From positions 9,931,072 to 9,995,071 of the forward strand of contig CM030931.1 in NCBI GenBank assembly GCA_018136815.1: 64,000 bases of DNA. The letters run 5' to 3'. How positions within the stretch are numbered: position 1 is the stretch's first letter; every line of letters begins with the position of its first letter. Of the stretch, positions 61,111 through 64,000 are shown piece by piece. The stretch comes from Isochrysis galbana (lineage: Eukaryota; Haptophyta; Isochrysidales; Isochrysidaceae). Position numbers and translations under genes: made by a program. The notes under the pieces are model-generated. The model worked only from the letters and a program-made list of their open reading frames with translations, made no database searches and was not told the origin of the DNA.

Positions 61111-61519
61111 TCCCCTCGGGCTCGAGGTCGTTGTCGGTAAGGGCCACTTGTGTGGGCTGAGGGTGGGGGGTAGGAGGGTTGAGTCCTTTCCTAGGTTTTT
61201 GTGCTCGGGCGCGACGCGCGACGCGCTCTTCGCGTTTGTGTTTGCTTCGTCCTCTTTCTCTTTCCTCTTTCCTCTGTCCGATCTTTCCTCTTTCCGAGGG
61301 CCGAGCGGGTGTCATGGTGCTGCGGCCTAGCTTTGTTTGGCCCTTTTTGTGTTGTTGTGGCTGTTGTTGGAGCTAAGTAAGGAGTTGGGGCTGGGCCCGT
61401 CTCGTGTGCGTTCGCGGGGCGGCTAGCGCCGTGTCCTTTCGTCCTTTCGTGCTACTGGAGGGTGTGGCAGCCCTCACCATCGCCGCCGTCGCCATCGCCC
61501 CTCCTAGAACACCGTCTAT

Positions 61520-63590
61520 TAGCCCGGTCACTCACTATGGGGGTGCGGAGGGCACCAGCAATTATGGGTAAATGAAGGGCTAAATAAGCTCCCTATAGGT
61601 TCCGGTAGGATGGATCAGCAAAAAAAATTGGGGGTTCCCCGGCGAAATTTTCGAAAAATGCCGAATTTCAGGCCTTCGAAGACGGTGCGCGAAATACAGT
61701 CGGGCCCCCTCCGGTATATTTTTAGTGAGGCCCTTCATGCGAGGCACAAACATGGAATGACGAGGAAAATTTTGACGCCAACTCACTGGGTCTACAAGGG
61801 GTGGTTCTTTGCACACTGGACCCTAAGTCAAACTCATAATTTTGCACTTCAATGTGTACGAAAGTATCACAAAACTCAAGACGCTTACGTGAACCACTAG
61901 TCACCGAGGGCTAGAGCGGCTAATTTGGCACCGCGACCGGGCGGACGGCATGGTCTTTTCTTTCATCCATTTCAACTAGGACAGCAGAAAACGTTAAATC
62001 AAGATATGCTGCTCTAGTGGCCGAGCCAATTGCCCTCTCCAGCCTCGCACATCTTGTCGAATATCGGCATTGGCGAAAAAACCGCGTAAACGGTAACGTA
62101 CCGAGATGCGTTCGAACACCCAACTTCCCACCTCTACCGAGCGCGCTGCCGGCGATTTCTCGGTCATCCACTACGATAGAATCCCCTACCAGGCACCATA
62201 TCCGAATATGCCGCCCGAGCAGCCACGCCAATCGCCGCCGCCGCCCTCGCGCATCGCGAAATAGTCGGCCGTGTGTGGCGCCGACGACAACGCCAACGTC
62301 ACCTGGCCGAACGGGCCGAGTGTCCAACTTTCGACCGCTGCCGGGCGCGCTGCCGGCGCTTCCTCGGTCATCCACTACGATAGAATGCCCTACCAGGCAC
62401 CATATCCGAATATGCCGCCCGAGCAGCCACGCCAATCGCCGCCGCCGCCCTCGCGCATCGCGAAATAGTCGGCCGTTTGTGGCGCCGACGACTATGCGAA
62501 CGTCACCCGGCCGAACGGGCCGAGTGCCCAACTTTCGACCGCTACCGGGCGCGCTGCCGGCGCTTTCTCGGTCATCCACTACGATAGAATCCCATACCAG
62601 GCACCATATCCGAATATGCCGCCCGAGCAGCCACGCCAATCGCCGCCGCCGCCCTCGCGCATCGCGAAATAGACGGCCGTGTGTGGCGCCGACGACTACG
62701 CGAACGTCACCCGGCCGAACGGGCCGAGTGTCCAACTTTCGACCGCTACCGGGCGCGCTGCCGGCGCTTTCTCGGTCATCCACTACGATAGAATGCCCTA
62801 CCAGGCACCATATTCGAATATGCCGCCCGAGCAGCCACGCCAATCGCCGCCGCCGCCCGCGCGCATCGCGAAATAGTCGGCCGTGCGTGGCGCCGACGAC
62901 TACGCCAACGTCACCTGGCCGAACGGGCCGAGTGCCCAAGTTTCGACCGCTACCGGGCGCGCTGCCGGCGCTTCCTCGGTCATCCACTACGATAGAATCC
63001 CATACCAGGCACCATATCCGAATATGCCGCCCGAGCAGCCACGCCAATCGCCGCCGCCGCCCGCGCGCATCGCGAAATAGTCGGCCGTGTGTGGCGCCGA
63101 CGACTATGCGAACGTCACCCGGCCGAACGGGCCGAGTGCCCAACTTTTGACCGCTACCGGGCGCGCTGCCGGGGCTTTCTCGGTCATCCACTACGATAGA
63201 ATCCCATACCAGGCACCATATCCGAATATGCCGCCCGAGCAGCCACGCCAATCGCCGCCGCCGCCCTCGCGCATCGCGAAATAGTCGGCCGTGTGTGGCG
63301 CCGACGACTACGCGAACGTCACCCGGCCGAATGGGCCGAGTGTCCAACTTTCGACCGCTACCGGGCGCGCTGCCGGCGATTTCTCGGTCATCCACTAAGA
63401 TAGAATGACACAAAAGGCATCAATTGGAAAGATGCCACCCTTATAGCTACGCCAATCGCCGCCGCCGCCCGCGCACATCGCGTCGAAGTTGGCCCTGTGC
63501 AACACCGAAAACAAGACCAGGGCTACGGGCCGAACGGGCCCGAGTGCCCAACTTTCGAACGCGACTGCGCTTGCCGCTGGCACTTCCTTA
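61520..63590 (+). mobile_element. Satellite-bearing TIR element, right end not seen
   Basis: Begins TAGCCCGGTCACTCACTA at 61520. It follows the family end sequence (AGCTCCCTATAGGTTCCGG, GATCAGCAAAAAAA, TTTTCGAAAAAT, GGCCCTTCATGCG) for about 390 bp, including AAGTATC..CAAAA and ACCGAGGGCT just before the array, exactly the order seen in reverse at 4548-4150. A 204-bp satellite array follows. No terminal partner is found before the window ends, so this copy is truncated or longer than visible. Confidence 0.7.
61930..63590 (-). repeat. 204-bp satellite array, about 8 units
   Basis: Units repeat every 204 bp: CGGCCGTNTGTGGCGCCGAC-type starts near 62267, 62471, 62675, 62879, 63083 and 63287, with diverged units at both edges (61930-62110 and 63410-63590). 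Internal units differ by a few percent. Read on the minus strand the boxes TTTCGCGATG, GCGATTGGCGTGGCTGC and GTCGAAAGTTGG align with the 3.4-kb array. A 497-codon minus-strand frame (63413-61920) spans the array because the unit is 68 codons long; I treat it as non-coding. Confidence 0.85.
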
Positions 63591-64000
63591 CCCCTCAGCT
63601 TGCATTTGGCAAGTTAACACACTTCACATGAAATGGTTCCGCCCCAGGAGCCAGATTCATGTACCTAGCGGCCTCGGCGTACACCTTTGCGGTGAAGGCG
63701 GAGATGAGACGTGAACACGACACACACCAGCTCTCAAGATTTCGGATCAACGCTGGGCGCGAACGCGTGGGGCCGGGCCAGGAGGCTTTGGGGGTTACAG
63801 GCAGGCCCGGAACAGCCGGGTCGCGACCGGCCCGTCGCGCCGCACGGCCACTTGAAGAGCTGCACCTCCAGGCGTCCAATCGAGCGCTTGTCGACGTCAA
63901 TAGGGGCCGTGGCCCTGGGCGTCGGGCCGGATCGAATCGAGGCATTCCTGCGGTGCGAGGGGCCAGGATGGGTTAGTGCGAGTGTGTGCGACCCTCAAGA
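63591..64000. other. Right edge, no gene recognised
   Basis: GC-rich. A minus-strand frame with a possible acceptor (CACCGCAG near 63945) encodes IDVDKRSIGRLEVQLFK in one frame and TAKVYAEAARYMNLAPG in another. This could be the edge of a gene continuing outside, but it is too little to call. Confidence 0.3.

Noticed and set aside
61930-63590. CRISPR-like array
   Set aside because: Units are 204 bp and contiguous with no unique spacers, in a eukaryotic context; it is an ordinary satellite.
63595-63945. Cyclophilin-like start (IDVDKRSIGRLEVQLFK)
   Set aside because: Only one short strand pair resembles the family, the next family motifs are absent and the frame breaks; too weak at the window edge.

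Overview
This is a piece of a eukaryotic nuclear genome, most likely from a unicellular alga or other protist. The genes are eukaryotic: alpha-tubulin, a kinesin, an AP-4 adaptor subunit, a PKA regulatory subunit, a CLC transporter and a SET protein. Several are split by short spliceosomal introns (77-225 nt), nearly all GT-AG, and others are intronless. I cannot place the lineage from sequence alone. A PKA regulatory subunit argues against a land plant. One 100-base run of N (53235-53334) marks an assembly gap.

Host genes in order: PKA regulatory subunit (minus, runs off the left edge), ZNF830-like splicing factor (5.2-6.2 kb), CMR1/WDR76-like WD40 protein (10.1-12.5), AP-4 mu (14.0-15.9, minus), SET protein (19.2-19.9, minus), CLC anion exchanger with a histidine-rich tail (28.5-33.0), very long annexin-like repeat protein (37.5-41.7), two unrecognised proteins (41.7-45.3), alpha-tubulin (48.8-50.3, minus), kinesin-13-like motor (53.3-54.8, minus, cut by the gap), LON-domain protein (56.4-57.2, minus) and a UPF0020/THUMP-type RNA methyltransferase (59.2-60.6). 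They form no obvious pathway. Their shared feature is a homopurine/homopyrimidine or G/C-run tract just upstream of many starts.

The space between genes is mostly mobile DNA. hAT-type DNA transposons dominate: an apparently whole autonomous copy (34267-37110, 8-bp target duplication), a truncated transposase with a right end at 9886, and several non-autonomous copies with clear 8-bp target duplications. At 2.66-5.09 kb three terminal-inverted-repeat elements are nested like Russian dolls. The innermost carries a short array of a 204-bp satellite. The same satellite superfamily recurs at 13.1, 33.5 and 62-63.6 kb, and the last array again sits behind the same terminal sequence, so this transposon family appears to carry and disperse a satellite. 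A Ty1/copia element (23070-27911) with identical-looking LTRs holds a second, smaller LTR element (24625-26556), also with identical-looking LTRs. A pogo-like relic is split by a hAT MITE (17138-18102). A chromodomain plus BED-finger gene sits inside another TIR-bounded unit (about 45.9-48.5 kb).

A 15-bp minisatellite fills 20.5-22.8 kb. It runs as a pure pyrimidine strand for about 1.5 kb, then flips to the purine strand for about 0.7 kb, making a large imperfect inverted repeat.
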